Source of the DNA: Candidatus Abyssobacteria bacterium SURF_5
GTDB taxonomy: Bacteria > Abyssobacteria > SURF-5
Assembly (NCBI GenBank): GCA_003598085.1
Contig: QZKU01000053.1
Coordinates: 56,322 to 120,321, forward strand
DNA length: 64,000 nucleotides
Direction: 5' to 3'
Below the pieces are notes generated by a model. That model was not told where the DNA came from, ran no database searches, and worked only from the letters and a program-made list of their open reading frames with translations. Of the stretch, positions 45,444 to 53,862 are shown piece by piece; within the stretch, counting starts at the first letter, position 1, and each line of letters starts with the position of its first letter. A program made the translations under genes and the position numbers.

Positions 45444-45953
45444 TTAAGCGGAAAAGCTGAACGTGAAATCCCGATGGCAACTGCCCTCGCGGTGGAGCAT
45501 GCAGCCTTTGAGCGGCGGGTCCACTTCGTACCGTATCCCGAGACCGTCGAACCAGCCGCTCACCCGCGCGAAGATGCCGCAGTCATAGCCACCGATGGCA
45601 TCCTCCCCTATCTTCTTTATTCCCTCGTATGCGAAACATCGATTGGTCTTCACGTGCAGCCGGTTTTCCTTTGACCAATCGTAGGAGAAACCCATGAAAT
45701 CGCCTCGTATTACGTCAAAGCCGGATTGCATCAGTTCTCTGAGGTCGCCGAACGTATCTATTCTCTGGACGCCAAGTGCTCGCGCGATCCGCTTCGCTTC
45801 GATCGCGCCGATCGCACGAGCCGCCGCTTGATTGATCCTGCTGGTCTTCTCGATGCCGACCTCCTGCACCGAATGGTAAAACCATAATCCATCATTCGTC
45901 ATCCAACATTTGACGAGTAGCTCCTTCAGCTCTTTCCTATCAAGCGTCTTCAT
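45444..45953 (-). CDS. DUF6125-like protein
   Basis: About 169 residues, soluble. The start KCWMTNDGLWFYHSVQEVGIE and INQAAARAIGAIEAKRIARALG resembles the small family of anaerobe proteins annotated DUF6125, whose members sit near acyl-CoA or aromatic-degradation genes. The conserved Cys and His residues (FARVSGWFDGLG, CMLHREGSCHRDF) might bind a metal. Function is unknown. Start ATG at 45953 follows GAGGAG; the longer frame from 45977 lacks a ribosome site. Last gene of the TetR-headed cluster, 110 bp after the Fe-S gene. Confidence 0.6.
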   Translation of the reverse strand: MKTLDRKELKELLVKCWMTNDGLWFYHSVQEVGIEKTSRINQAAARAIGAIEAKRIARALGVQRIDTFGDLRELMQSGFDVIRGDFMGFSYDWSKENRLHVKTNRCFAYEGIKKIGEDAIGGYDCGIFARVSGWFDGLGIRYEVDPPLKGCMLHREGSCHRDFTFSFSA

Positions 45954-46063
45954 GCAAGTCTCCTCACGGCGGCACAAACTCCTTCCCCCTCGGTAGGTGC
46001 GAATTCATTCGCACTCCGTCACTAAAATCCAAAACATGTCCGGGACTTTGATCCGTTAGCCCT

Positions 46064-47140
46064 TCAGTCCAGCGTGATCTCGATCCCGCGCTCGGCGGCG
46101 CGTTTCATCCCCCACACCATCAGGTTTGCCGGAGGCTGGGTCTGCTCCGCTTCGGGACGCCGCTCGAGTTTGATCGACTCCGTCGGACACGTCGGCGCGC
46201 ACACCCCGCAGCCGATACAGCGCTCGGCGAGGACCCGGTAGCTGCCGTCTTCTTCGATGATTGCATCCATCGGACACCGCTCGTCGGCGCATACACCGCA
46301 CGCGGCGCACGTATCCATATCGATTGCGGCAACGAAATTGCTCTTGGCCAGGATGTAGGGCGCATTGAACTGCTTGACCCCGCGCAGGATGCCGCAGCAG
46401 CACGAGCAACAGTTGCAGAGGAAGACCTGTCCGCTTTCGATGTTGTACGTGCAATGTACGAGCCCTTCCTCCTCGGCATCCTTCATCACTTTAAGCGCCT
46501 CTTCCTTATTCAAGATGCGCCCGGTCGGATAGCGGTCGAACGCATTCTCTTCAGCGGAGAAGGCGAGGCATGCTTCCAACGTATGCTTGCACTGATGTCC
46601 CTCGAGCGCTTGTTCCTTCCGGCAGATGCACTCGCGCACGATGAAAGATTTCGCTTCCTCCAGCATCCGCGCCGCATCCTCGAACCGATGCACGCGCAGG
46701 TCCTGCTTGATCTCCGTGCTGACCGGAACCACACGCGCGACCGCCGGCTCGAAGTTGCCGACTTTCCTTATAAGATCAGGCGCGTATTCCTCGAACAGGG
46801 CGGCCAATTCCTTGTCGATTCGCTTGAGCTGGAACTCATAGATGCCGACAACAAACGGAAACAGCATGTACATCTGCTGGCCGAACATCTTGAACGAGCC
46901 GATATGGCCCTTCTTCACCATGTTGTCAAGGATCGCCTGCATCTCATCCACCGGCTTTCCCAAGCGCTCCGCCACCGCTTCCACCGTCTCCGGCATCGGC
47001 CGCATCTTCAATACCATCTCGGCTTCTTCAGGTGTGAATATCTTCTCGAGAAGCTTCAGTTCCACGCCGCTCTCCGTCGCCGGAAAACCGTTCGGCAAAT
47101 CGTCCAGCTTTTTCGCAAGTCGCTTATAAACATCGTTCAT
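46064..47140 (-). CDS. 4Fe-4S ferredoxin-type protein with winged-helix-like N-terminus
   Basis: About 358 residues. Residues 50-95 look like a winged helix (ETVEAVAERLGKPVDEMQAILDNMVKKGHIG). The middle has Cys-rich CICRKEQ...CKHT and CNCCSCCC segments, and the C-terminal part has two ferredoxin motifs CAACGVCADERCP and CIGCGVCAPTCP. This architecture is common beside acyl-CoA dehydratases and reductases in sulfate reducers and probably passes electrons to them; no enzyme is proven. ATG 47140 is preferred over 47146 because AGGAGG is 7 bases upstream. Confidence 0.8.
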   Translation of the reverse strand: MNDVYKRLAKKLDDLPNGFPATESGVELKLLEKIFTPEEAEMVLKMRPMPETVEAVAERLGKPVDEMQAILDNMVKKGHIGSFKMFGQQMYMLFPFVVGIYEFQLKRIDKELAALFEEYAPDLIRKVGNFEPAVARVVPVSTEIKQDLRVHRFEDAARMLEEAKSFIVRECICRKEQALEGHQCKHTLEACLAFSAEENAFDRYPTGRILNKEEALKVMKDAEEEGLVHCTYNIESGQVFLCNCCSCCCGILRGVKQFNAPYILAKSNFVAAIDMDTCAACGVCADERCPMDAIIEEDGSYRVLAERCIGCGVCAPTCPTESIKLERRPEAEQTQPPANLMVWGMKRAAERGIEITLD

Positions 47141-47154
47141 GACCATTCCTCCTG

Positions 47155-47179
47155 AAATATGGGGACAGAGACCATATTT
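47155..47179. repeat. Palindrome AAATATGG-N9-CCATATTT
   Basis: An 8-bp perfect inverted repeat just upstream of the Fe-S gene, enclosing GGACAGAGA. The GGGGACAGA core resembles REP-type intergenic elements. Confidence 0.5.
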
Positions 47180-47266
47180 TTATCGTTATTAAATTTAGGT
47201 TATCACCAATATGGTGTACGAATCTCCCATGACCGTCTCGCCTCGATCTGCTAATCTTGAACCTGA

Positions 47267-47653
47267 TTACCCAATCAGCGGCGCGAGAATGGCGCGGTCG
47301 AAGTAAACCTCGTTCCGCTCGATGCGGTCGCCCCGCACCTTCACGAAGTCCATGCCGTCGGTCTCGACAATGTCTCCGCCCTCGGGTTTCTGAAACGTCG
47401 CGTGCCACAGAACCGCGCAGCCGCCCTTGTCGTCGAACAGGTACGCCTCGCGCAGGCTCCAGTGCATCTTCCAGCGCCCAAACAGTTTCGTCAGGTATCG
47501 GCGCAGCGAGTCCGCTCCCTTTACCGCCCCGCGCGTATTCGGATCGACGTAGCTGACATCATCCGTATAAACGGCGACGACGCGCTCGACGTCCTGCGTG
47601 TTCCATTCGCTCAAGATATGCTCCGCAAGCTGATACATCTGTGTCTTATTCAT
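47267..47653 (-). CDS. SnoaL/NTF2-like protein
   Basis: A 128-residue protein with the cone-shaped NTF2 fold: N-terminal helix YQLAEHILSEWNTQDVERVVAVYTDDVSYVDPN, then alternating strands (CAVLWHATFQKPEGGDIVETDGMDFVKV). Members are small isomerases, hydrolases or binding proteins for hydrophobic acids. Start ATG 47653 has GGAGGGAAAAG; the longer frame to 47710 has no family support. Sits between the dehydratase and Fe-S genes. Confidence 0.78.
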   Translation of the reverse strand: MNKTQMYQLAEHILSEWNTQDVERVVAVYTDDVSYVDPNTRGAVKGADSLRRYLTKLFGRWKMHWSLREAYLFDDKGGCAVLWHATFQKPEGGDIVETDGMDFVKVRGDRIERNEVYFDRAILAPLIG

Positions 47654-47706
47654 TTTCTTTTCCCTCCGCACGCTTCTTCTGAACCGCAATCCCACAAATC
47701 TTGCTG

Positions 47707-48912
47707 TCATTCCCTCCGTTCGAGCAACTCCACAAAACTCTCCAGCCGCACCTTTACCTGCTCGGCCGAATATCCGCGGGGATCGCTTATGTCCATGTCG
47801 AGCAGAAGGAATGGAACGCCCATCTGTGCGAGCCGGTCCTTCAGCACCTTGTACGCCGCATTGGAGTGCCTGCAGGCCGGCGTGGCAAATAGAAGCGCGC
47901 CGTCAAGCCGGTAATCGCTGATGATGCGCTCGATGCCGTCGAGCCGCCAGGAGATGGGGCCAACGAACAAGTTCTTCAAGCACTTGAGCGCGAGCCCTTC
48001 AAAGGGATTATCCTCATCAATCTCGTCCCAATACACCCGCATCGTTTCGCAAAGCGGGAAGGTCACGCGGTTTTCCTTCAGGAGAGAGAACAGATCGGAG
48101 TCATACACCGGCAGCCAAGCGAACCAGTACAGCCGGTGTTTTTCAGGAGCGGCTTTCCCGGATGCAATCCTGCTTTCCAGGTCCTTTATATATGCGTCAT
48201 TCAAGCGCTCCATCGTCTCGGTTCCATCAAAGAGAAAGCTGTTGATCGAGTAGCCGATAAGGGTTCCACCCGTCCAGGGCGCGGGCCGATGCCTCTGCAA
48301 CTCCATCAATTTCAGGCGCGACTGTCTCGCCCGGTTCGAGCTGCGAACGGCCTCTCTCAGCCGGTCCTCATCGAGCTCGTGCCCTGCGACCGAAGCGATT
48401 TTTTCTGCGATCTCGCGCAGTTGCGCCTCCACATATTTGATCGAAGCGCGGCTGATCTCGGCGGGCACGTACAGAAGGTACGCCTCCTTTTTGTACATCC
48501 GCGCGAGCAACTCGTTTGTCTTCGCCTTCTGATCGCAATAATGAGATGTGGTCAACAGAAGGTCGGGCCGCGGAAAATAATCAAGATAGGAGGCGCCGAG
48601 CGGCGCGCGATGCATCGAGCACACGTCCATCGCATAGCCGCGTTCCTCTGCCGCCCTCATCGTGGGCACGCCCATCTCAGTGCTCGATATCATCGCGCCG
48701 GCAACCTCAAAATCGAATGGCACGACGTCGAATACGGCAAGGAGTTCCATCGGGAACGTGTAGACGGACGTATAGACCACCTTGGCGCCCGGCTCGTAAG
48801 CCTTCAGAAAAAGCTTCGCCCACTCGTTCAGCCACAGCGCCCGCGCGCTCCCTTTCTCCTGAAGCACGGATGCCGTCTGCTCCCCTATCATCTGAAGCAT
48901 CGTCTTATACAT
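47707..48912 (-). CDS. 2-hydroxyacyl-CoA dehydratase (HgdB/BcrC-like) subunit
   Basis: A 401-residue subunit of the HgdB/FldB/BcrC family. Probable cluster Cys: C98 (MDVCSMHRA), C126 (SHYCDQK) and the Cys of ATPACRHSN about residue 353. Such subunits form heterodimers that bind a 4Fe-4S cluster and dehydrate 2-hydroxyacyl-CoA or reduce aromatic acyl-CoA after ATP-driven activation. It overlaps the partner gene by 8 bp. Confidence 0.88.
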   Translation of the reverse strand: MYKTMLQMIGEQTASVLQEKGSARALWLNEWAKLFLKAYEPGAKVVYTSVYTFPMELLAVFDVVPFDFEVAGAMISSTEMGVPTMRAAEERGYAMDVCSMHRAPLGASYLDYFPRPDLLLTTSHYCDQKAKTNELLARMYKKEAYLLYVPAEISRASIKYVEAQLREIAEKIASVAGHELDEDRLREAVRSSNRARQSRLKLMELQRHRPAPWTGGTLIGYSINSFLFDGTETMERLNDAYIKDLESRIASGKAAPEKHRLYWFAWLPVYDSDLFSLLKENRVTFPLCETMRVYWDEIDEDNPFEGLALKCLKNLFVGPISWRLDGIERIISDYRLDGALLFATPACRHSNAAYKVLKDRLAQMGVPFLLLDMDISDPRGYSAEQVKVRLESFVELLERRE

Positions 48913-49984
48913 GGGAAGCCGCCTCCTTTTCGCGGATCAGAGCGAGGAATGCTTCCACCCTGACTTTCATTTGCCCCAGACCGCTCCACTCGTAATCGTT
49001 CTCGAGAAACAGGAACGGGACGCCCTCTTCGCGAAACCGATCCTGCAGGAACGCGATGTCGTAGAGGTGCGAGTCGCAGAATTTGACCGAGCTGTAGATG
49101 ATTCCGCCGGAACGCGTCCTCGAAACCGTCTCCCGCAGCCGCGCGGCGCGCTCGCCGATGCCTTCCATCCTCGGACACGACGCTCTGGTCAGATACCGCT
49201 TCGCAAGCGCTCGCATCGGCTCTTCGGAATTCTCCTCCACGAGACCGTCAAAATGCCTCGCACCCAAACACGTATCAATCGCGGCAACCCGACCGCCCGC
49301 ATCCCGGATCAGCTCGAGCAGTCCCGACTGAAAAATAACGTTTCCCGCTACAATCACGCCGCTCCGTCCATCAATGCCCTTCTCTTGTGCCGCCGCACGC
49401 AATGAAAGATCCAGCTTCCGCCGAAATTCAGCCGCATTCAGCCGCGCCGAATCCAAATACAACCCGAAAATGGAACGGGCATCCAGGCCTCCGTCCGGCT
49501 TCGCTTGCAGCCGCTGGGCCGCCTGCACCAGCGCCCGGATTTGGTTGTACTCGACAATGGCCTTGTTCAGCCCACTATCGGAGACAAGAGAGCAATGCAC
49601 TCGTTCCGCCAATTCACCTGCAAGAGCTCTTAAACTGGATGAAAAGTAGGCTATCGAATCCGCATCGCTTTTCTTCGGAACTTCAAGAAAGAAACTGGGA
49701 ATTGCCGGCACATATTCCCTCCACAGGTCATGCAGCCGGCGCATGCCGTCGCATGAGTTGGCGATGATGAAAATGTCTGCCGGAAAGCTGCCGCTCATGC
49801 CCTCGGCCAAAAGGCTCTTTATGTAATGGCACGAATTCGGGTGGATGATTCCGTCGGCTTCGGCCGGACGCGCTTGCGGGATCACCCGCCGCGGCGTCAT
49901 TCCCGCGGCAACAATTATCTCCTCAGGCACGTATGAACATGCATATGTCGCAGTGACTCGCCCCCGCCCTGCTCCGGAACCCAT
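48905..49984 (-). CDS. 2-hydroxyacyl-CoA dehydratase partner subunit
   Basis: A 359-residue second member of the same family, likely the partner subunit. Cys in HPNSCHYIK (C52), ANSCDGMRR (C78) and VKFCDSHLYD (about residue 307) match the three-Cys cluster pattern. Together they resemble the alpha/beta pair of dehydratases, but no activator ATPase (HgdC/BcrA type) is in the window. GGAGGGATGAAAC precedes the ATG, and the gene begins three bases after the TetR stop. Confidence 0.88.
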   Translation of the reverse strand: MGSGAGRGRVTATYACSYVPEEIIVAAGMTPRRVIPQARPAEADGIIHPNSCHYIKSLLAEGMSGSFPADIFIIANSCDGMRRLHDLWREYVPAIPSFFLEVPKKSDADSIAYFSSSLRALAGELAERVHCSLVSDSGLNKAIVEYNQIRALVQAAQRLQAKPDGGLDARSIFGLYLDSARLNAAEFRRKLDLSLRAAAQEKGIDGRSGVIVAGNVIFQSGLLELIRDAGGRVAAIDTCLGARHFDGLVEENSEEPMRALAKRYLTRASCPRMEGIGERAARLRETVSRTRSGGIIYSSVKFCDSHLYDIAFLQDRFREEGVPFLFLENDYEWSGLGQMKVRVEAFLALIREKEAASHV

Positions 49985-49987
49985 GTT

Positions 49988-50602
49988 TCATCCCTCCTGT
50001 CCGCGTACCGCCGACCATACCCCATTCGCCAACTCTTCTTTCGCGGCGGCCATGCTCGTGTAGAATTTCTCCTCGAGCCAGATGCGAACGTACTCCTGGC
50101 ACGGCCCGAGCACGAGCGAAAGAAAGAGGTCGGCCGGCAACCGTCTGATCGCGCCGCTCTTCAGGTTCGGCCTCAACCAATCGATGAACGCGGTGATGAA
50201 CTTCTTGTTCGCCTCGGCCAACGATTCCTCCGCCGATTTCATGAATTCCGCGTGCCGCATCTCCATCAGGTACCGCGCCCACTCCGGCTTCTCGCTCACC
50301 CAATCCAGATGGCTCCCGATAATCGCGCGAACTCCCTCCCGCGCCTGGGGGGTGCGCTCGAGCGCTTCCAGAATCCGCGCCTGGTAATCAATGATCGCCT
50401 CGACATACAGAGCGGCGGCTATGCCTTCCTTGCTCGAAAAATGATGATAGATGCTGCCGTTGCTTGCGCCCGAGCGCTCGCGGATATCCTGCATCGTCGT
50501 ATTCGGATACCCATGCTCGGCAAAGCAGGCGAGCGCCGCCGTCAGGATGTCTTCCTTTCGCTGCTCTGATTTCTTATGTTTTGCGTATTCTTTCTTCGGC
50601 AT
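49988..50602 (-). CDS. TetR-family transcriptional regulator
   Basis: A 204-residue repressor. The HTH occupies residues about 13-60: EDILTAALACFAEHGYPNTTMQDIRERSGASNGSIYHHFSSKEGI is split here into recognition helix GASNGSIYHHF and preceding turn. The C-terminal ligand domain includes LGPCQEYVRIWLEEKF. It heads the minus-strand cluster and probably represses itself and the dehydratase genes; the inducer might be an acyl-CoA. The start codon coincides with the predicted transcript start, so the mRNA would be leaderless. Confidence 0.92.
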   Translation of the reverse strand: MPKKEYAKHKKSEQRKEDILTAALACFAEHGYPNTTMQDIRERSGASNGSIYHHFSSKEGIAAALYVEAIIDYQARILEALERTPQAREGVRAIIGSHLDWVSEKPEWARYLMEMRHAEFMKSAEESLAEANKKFITAFIDWLRPNLKSGAIRRLPADLFLSLVLGPCQEYVRIWLEEKFYTSMAAAKEELANGVWSAVRGQEG

Positions 50603-50605
50603 ATT

Positions 50606-50637
50606 AGAATTATATTCTAGAATCTCGTTCTTGTCAA
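50606..50637 (-). promoter_or_regulatory. Consensus promoter and TetR operator
   Basis: Minus-strand TTGACA (50637-50632), 17-bp spacer, TATAAT (50614-50609). Two inverted repeats, AGAAT-N3-ATTCT (50606-50618) and ATTCTAGAAT (50614-50623), cover the -10 and its flank. The predicted +1 is base 50602, the A of the tetR ATG. Confidence 0.8.
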
Positions 50638-50685
50638 GCAAAAAATGCGGAACCGAAGAATCTCTCTCTTTGAAAGCCCGATACA

Positions 50686-50727
50686 CGCCCATGTAGGGGC
50701 ATCCCGCGCCTCGCGGGAACGTGCCCG
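50686..50727. repeat. 42-bp palindromic intergenic element, copy 1
   Basis: Core GGGCA-T-CCCGCG-CCT-CGCGGG-AACG-TGCCC forms a nested hairpin. The second copy is at 53113-53154, differing at one position. Confidence 0.85.
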
Positions 50728-50749
50728 AAAACCACCGACTCCTGGCGAT

Positions 50750-50767
50750 TGTGCAATAGTATGCACA
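50750..50767 (+). promoter_or_regulatory. Perfect palindrome before the radical SAM gene
   Basis: TGTGCA-ATAGTA-TGCACA: a 6-6-6 inverted repeat. A candidate -10 TAGAAT follows at 50773-50778, so a regulator bound here would overlap the -35 region. Confidence 0.5.
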
Positions 50768-50836
50768 TGAGATAGAATCATAACCGAGTGGCAGTATCTT
50801 CCTTGAAGGTTCCACCCCTTCGAAAGGAGCCGGACC

Positions 50837-51877
50837 ATGAGAGAAATGAGCCCAAAGATGTTGGAGAAAATGGGCAGGCTGGTCAACCGGATGATCGAGT
50901 TGAGGACCGAAGGCGGCGGGAAACCGTTTATCATCGGCCACCTGATAACTCAGCAGTGCATGTGCAAGTGCAGGAGCTGCCTGTGGAGACACAACGACTG
51001 GAAAGATGTGCCGGCCGAAGCGATTAAAAAATTCTATGCCGAGGCCGCCGAAGAGGGATTCCTCGCCTGCGCCATATCGGGAGGGGAGCCGTTTCTGCGG
51101 AAAGACCTCGGCGAAATCCTGCGATTCATAAAAGAAAAGACAGACATATCCATTCTCCTTTTCACCACCGGCTGGTTCCTCGAAGAGCGGATGGACGAAA
51201 TCCTTCCCCACATCGACATGCTGGTGATGAGCCTCGATTCCGCTAGACCGGAACGCCACGACGAGATCCGCGGCCTGCCCGGACTGTACGACCGCCTGAT
51301 GAAAGGCATCGAACAGGTGAAGAGGAAATATCCGGAGCTGTCGCTCCAGTTCAACGTCTGCGTTCAAAAGGGGATTGCCGAGGAAATCGACGACCTCATC
51401 AATCTGGCGAAAAAAAAGGACCTGCGGATTTCGTTCGACGTCATCACCGAGTTCCGTCACGGCAAGAGCGGCGGCCATTTCGTCGAGACCGATATGGGCC
51501 TGCCCCTGCCGGAGCTGCAGCGCGTGTGCGCGCGCTTGCTCGAGAAAAAGCGCGAAGGCGCCCCCATCCTGAATTCGGAACTCTACTTCAAGTACTTCAT
51601 CGACGGAAAGCCCGGCTACAAGTGCCATCTGCCAAAGCTCGGCATCTGCATGGTCGACAGCCGCGGTTATGTCGAAGACTGCCTCAATCTCGACACGCCG
51701 ATCGCCAACATCCAGGAGATGCCTCTCAAGGAGATCATGGAGCTGCCGCGGTTCAAACAGCTGCGGATCGACGCCGAAAACTGCTGCTCGTGCAATTCGC
51801 CCAACATGGTGGACCTGTCGTTCGTGTGGGAAGACCCGATGCGCGTCTTTGAGCCGGGCGGCATCAAACTGGGATAA
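50837..51877 (+). CDS. Radical SAM protein with SPASM-like C-terminus
   Basis: A 346-residue enzyme. The radical SAM cluster motif CxxxCxxC is C41, C45, C48 (CMCKCRSC), and the SAM-binding GGEP is at residues 82-85. The C-terminal part has Cys clusters KCHLPKLGICM, VEDCLN and CCSCNSPN, typical of twitch/SPASM domains that hold extra clusters. It may act in cofactor, peptide or lipid modification. AAAGGAGCC precedes the ATG. A lipocalin-like gene follows 8 bp on, so they may share a pathway. Confidence 0.9.
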   Translation: MREMSPKMLEKMGRLVNRMIELRTEGGGKPFIIGHLITQQCMCKCRSCLWRHNDWKDVPAEAIKKFYAEAAEEGFLACAISGGEPFLRKDLGEILRFIKEKTDISILLFTTGWFLEERMDEILPHIDMLVMSLDSARPERHDEIRGLPGLYDRLMKGIEQVKRKYPELSLQFNVCVQKGIAEEIDDLINLAKKKDLRISFDVITEFRHGKSGGHFVETDMGLPLPELQRVCARLLEKKREGAPILNSELYFKYFIDGKPGYKCHLPKLGICMVDSRGYVEDCLNLDTPIANIQEMPLKEIMELPRFKQLRIDAENCCSCNSPNMVDLSFVWEDPMRVFEPGGIKLG

Positions 51878-51885
51878 CTCCATAC

Positions 51886-52935
51886 ATGGCCCCTCTTCGC
51901 TTTCATCGGGTGCTTGCGCCCGCAATCCGCCTCCTGGACCGTTCTTCGGGCGAGCCGAACGCGCAGCCCACTGTCGACCAGGAGCGGACCCGCTTCCCCG
52001 AGTTTCCGTGGGACCTGCGTACTCTCATCATGTTGTTCCCGCAGGACGCGCCGTTCCGGTTCCTCAACCTGAATGTCACGCTCGGCCTCACCGGAACTTT
52101 ATTCGATCAGGCAAAAAATTGGGCAGGATCGGCCCCGAAAGAGGCGTTTGACCTGCAGTTCTGCCTGGAAAGCAAGGACACGGCCGCAACTTACAAAAGA
52201 TACCACTCGATCTCACGCGAGCTGTCGTACCAAACCCCGCGCGGAGTTTCTTTCAAGCTCGGAGAAAAACTGCTGTTTGAGGGCCAATGGCCGAAATACC
52301 ACATTCAATACACGCAACCCGAGGACGATCTCACCCTATCCATGCAACTGGACTCCTGGCCCGGATTCCACTGGTGGGTTTATTCGCCCCGCATTTATTG
52401 CCACTACACCTCGTTCTGCGATTGCCGGCTTGAATGGCGATGGAGGGAAGCCAGCGGCGCGCTTTCTGTCCCCGCGCTTCACGACCACGGCTGGGGGAAA
52501 AATCTGCTGCCGATGCGAACCCCGCTGAGAGTGTTTCGTTACGAGGTTTTGCGTCTGCCCGAGAGCGGTTTCGCGCTTTCACTGTGGACCGAAGGCCCGG
52601 CCGGATTGGAGCTCAAAAACATGGGCCTCATCCGGCGGCGCACAGAGCCGCCACTCATCATGAAGCATTACGAATGCAAAGTGCTCGCCTGGGAGGTTTT
52701 CGATAACTACGCGAAACAGCCGTGCCGCGTGCCGAAACGGTGGATCGGAACACAGCGCGGCGAGAACTCCGAGTTTACTTACGAAGCGGAACGGTCTTCA
52801 GAACCCCGAGCCATCTTCGGCGAAGGCTTCCTGTACGCCTTCTCTTATAAAGGCCGGCAGACCGGCGCTCGCCTTCCTTCCCAAACCGTCGAAGGCTCCG
52901 GCTACGCCGAGCACCTGGGCTTTACCCGCCGATGA
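51886..52935 (+). CDS. AttH/CrtC-like lipocalin-fold protein
   Basis: A 349-residue soluble protein without a signal peptide. HDHGWGKNLLP near residue 205 resembles the HDH motif of carotenoid 1,2-hydratase and AttH proteins, and the strand-rich layout with many Trp and Tyr (DSWPGFHWWVYSPRIYCHYTSF) fits a double lipocalin-like fold. It likely binds or hydrates a hydrophobic compound, perhaps a lipid or isoprenoid related to the radical SAM product. The assignment is tentative. A start upstream is not possible because the radical SAM stop lies 8 bp before. Confidence 0.55.
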   Translation: MAPLRFHRVLAPAIRLLDRSSGEPNAQPTVDQERTRFPEFPWDLRTLIMLFPQDAPFRFLNLNVTLGLTGTLFDQAKNWAGSAPKEAFDLQFCLESKDTAATYKRYHSISRELSYQTPRGVSFKLGEKLLFEGQWPKYHIQYTQPEDDLTLSMQLDSWPGFHWWVYSPRIYCHYTSFCDCRLEWRWREASGALSVPALHDHGWGKNLLPMRTPLRVFRYEVLRLPESGFALSLWTEGPAGLELKNMGLIRRRTEPPLIMKHYECKVLAWEVFDNYAKQPCRVPKRWIGTQRGENSEFTYEAERSSEPRAIFGEGFLYAFSYKGRQTGARLPSQTVEGSGYAEHLGFTRR

Positions 52936-52975
52936 CCACCGAACCTGTTTTATCCGCAGAGGCGTCCTCCATTTG

Positions 52976-53009
52976 ATCCGCAGACGCCGTCCCGGACTCG
53001 ATCCGGGAT
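52976..53009. repeat. 34-bp intergenic element, copy A
   Basis: ATCCGCAGACGCCG, then the palindrome TCCCGGA-CTCGA-TCCGGGA and a final T. An identical copy is at 55323-55356 and a partial inverted one at 55775-55796. Confidence 0.85.
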
Positions 53010-53112
53010 TCCGCAGATTTTCTCAGATTGAATGAACCACGAGTTTGCGCGAATTATCACGAATTGGAAAAACAGATCACAGTCCACAGCGAAACCGCCG
53101 ATACACGCCGAT

Positions 53113-53154
53113 CGCCCATGTAGGGGCATCCCGCGCTTCGCGGGAACGTGCCCG
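53113..53154. repeat. 42-bp palindromic intergenic element, copy 2
   Basis: Same as 50686-50727 except one loop base (CTT instead of CCT). Confidence 0.85.
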
Positions 53155-53184
53155 TTGATTCATCGCGACCGCACCTGAGCATAA

Positions 53185-53205
53185 TCCCCCTTTACGAAAG
53201 GGGGA
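53185..53205. repeat. CCCCCTTT/AAAGGGGG hairpin element
   Basis: An 8-bp perfect palindrome arm pair around ACG, followed by ACTAAGGAGGATTT. This form is a widespread intergenic repeat in bacteria. Confidence 0.5.
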
Positions 53206-53330
53206 CTAAGGAGGATTTCTCTTTGAACCGCCGTGGGCCTGACCCGAATTCAAGCGATCGCCGATGCCGGGGGATTGTATGGCGCGTGAAGACGACCTCG
53301 TCCGGCCTTATCACATGTGCCGATCAGCCT

Positions 53331-53862
53331 CTAGTAATTCACTCTGTCGGTAAGCGCACCTTCAACATTCAGATTGATGCCGGTAGTGAAAGAAGAGCGG
53401 GGGCTGGCAAGAAAGACCACTGCGTTTGCGATCTCCTGGGGAGTCGCCATCCGGCCCATCGGATTTCTGGCCAGGGAGTCCTTGAAAAAATCGGGCATGA
53501 ATTGTTCGACCTTGTGCCAAACCCCGCCTTCAAAATAAACCATTCCGGGGGAAACCACATTCGCGCGGATTTTCTTCGCCGCATTTTGCTTCGCCACACC
53601 CTTGCGGCAAGCCCGCCTCAACCAAATAAACAAGCCCCAGAACATCCACATTCAGGTTCTGCTGCCATGAATCCTTATCCGCGCCGATGGCCATAGCGCC
53701 AACATTGGAAACCATGATGTCTATTCCGCCCAATTGCTTCGCCGCTTCGGAGACCCAATTGCTCAGGGAAGACTCATCAGAAACGTCCACCACTCCTCCA
53801 AATGCCGATACGTCTTTCGCTTCGAGGGCGCGGACGGCTTCATTCAGCTGATCCGAATTCAA
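53331..53862 (-). pseudogene. Broken short-chain dehydrogenase/reductase
   Basis: Two minus-strand frames together resemble an SDR. The first (53862 to about 53600) has VVDVSDESSLSNWV and IDIMVSNVGAMAIG. The second (about 53600 to 53331) has KKIRANVVSPGMVYFEGG, NPMGRMATPQEIANAVVFLAS and TTGINLNVEGALTDRV. The Rossmann TGxxxGIG start is missing, the segment with the catalytic Ser-Tyr-Lys is deleted, and the frame shifts at about 53600. It cannot be an active enzyme. It lies in a repeat-rich decayed region. Confidence 0.85.

Larger units (their letters stand above)
52936..53330. other. 395-bp repeat-rich intergenic region
   Basis: No gene. It contains the 34-bp element (52976-53009), the 42-bp element (53113-53154), a perfect hairpin CCCCCTTT-ACG-AAAGGGGG (53186-53204), and AACCACGAGTTTGCGCG-type fragments found elsewhere in the 53-56 kb stretch. 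Confidence 0.7.
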
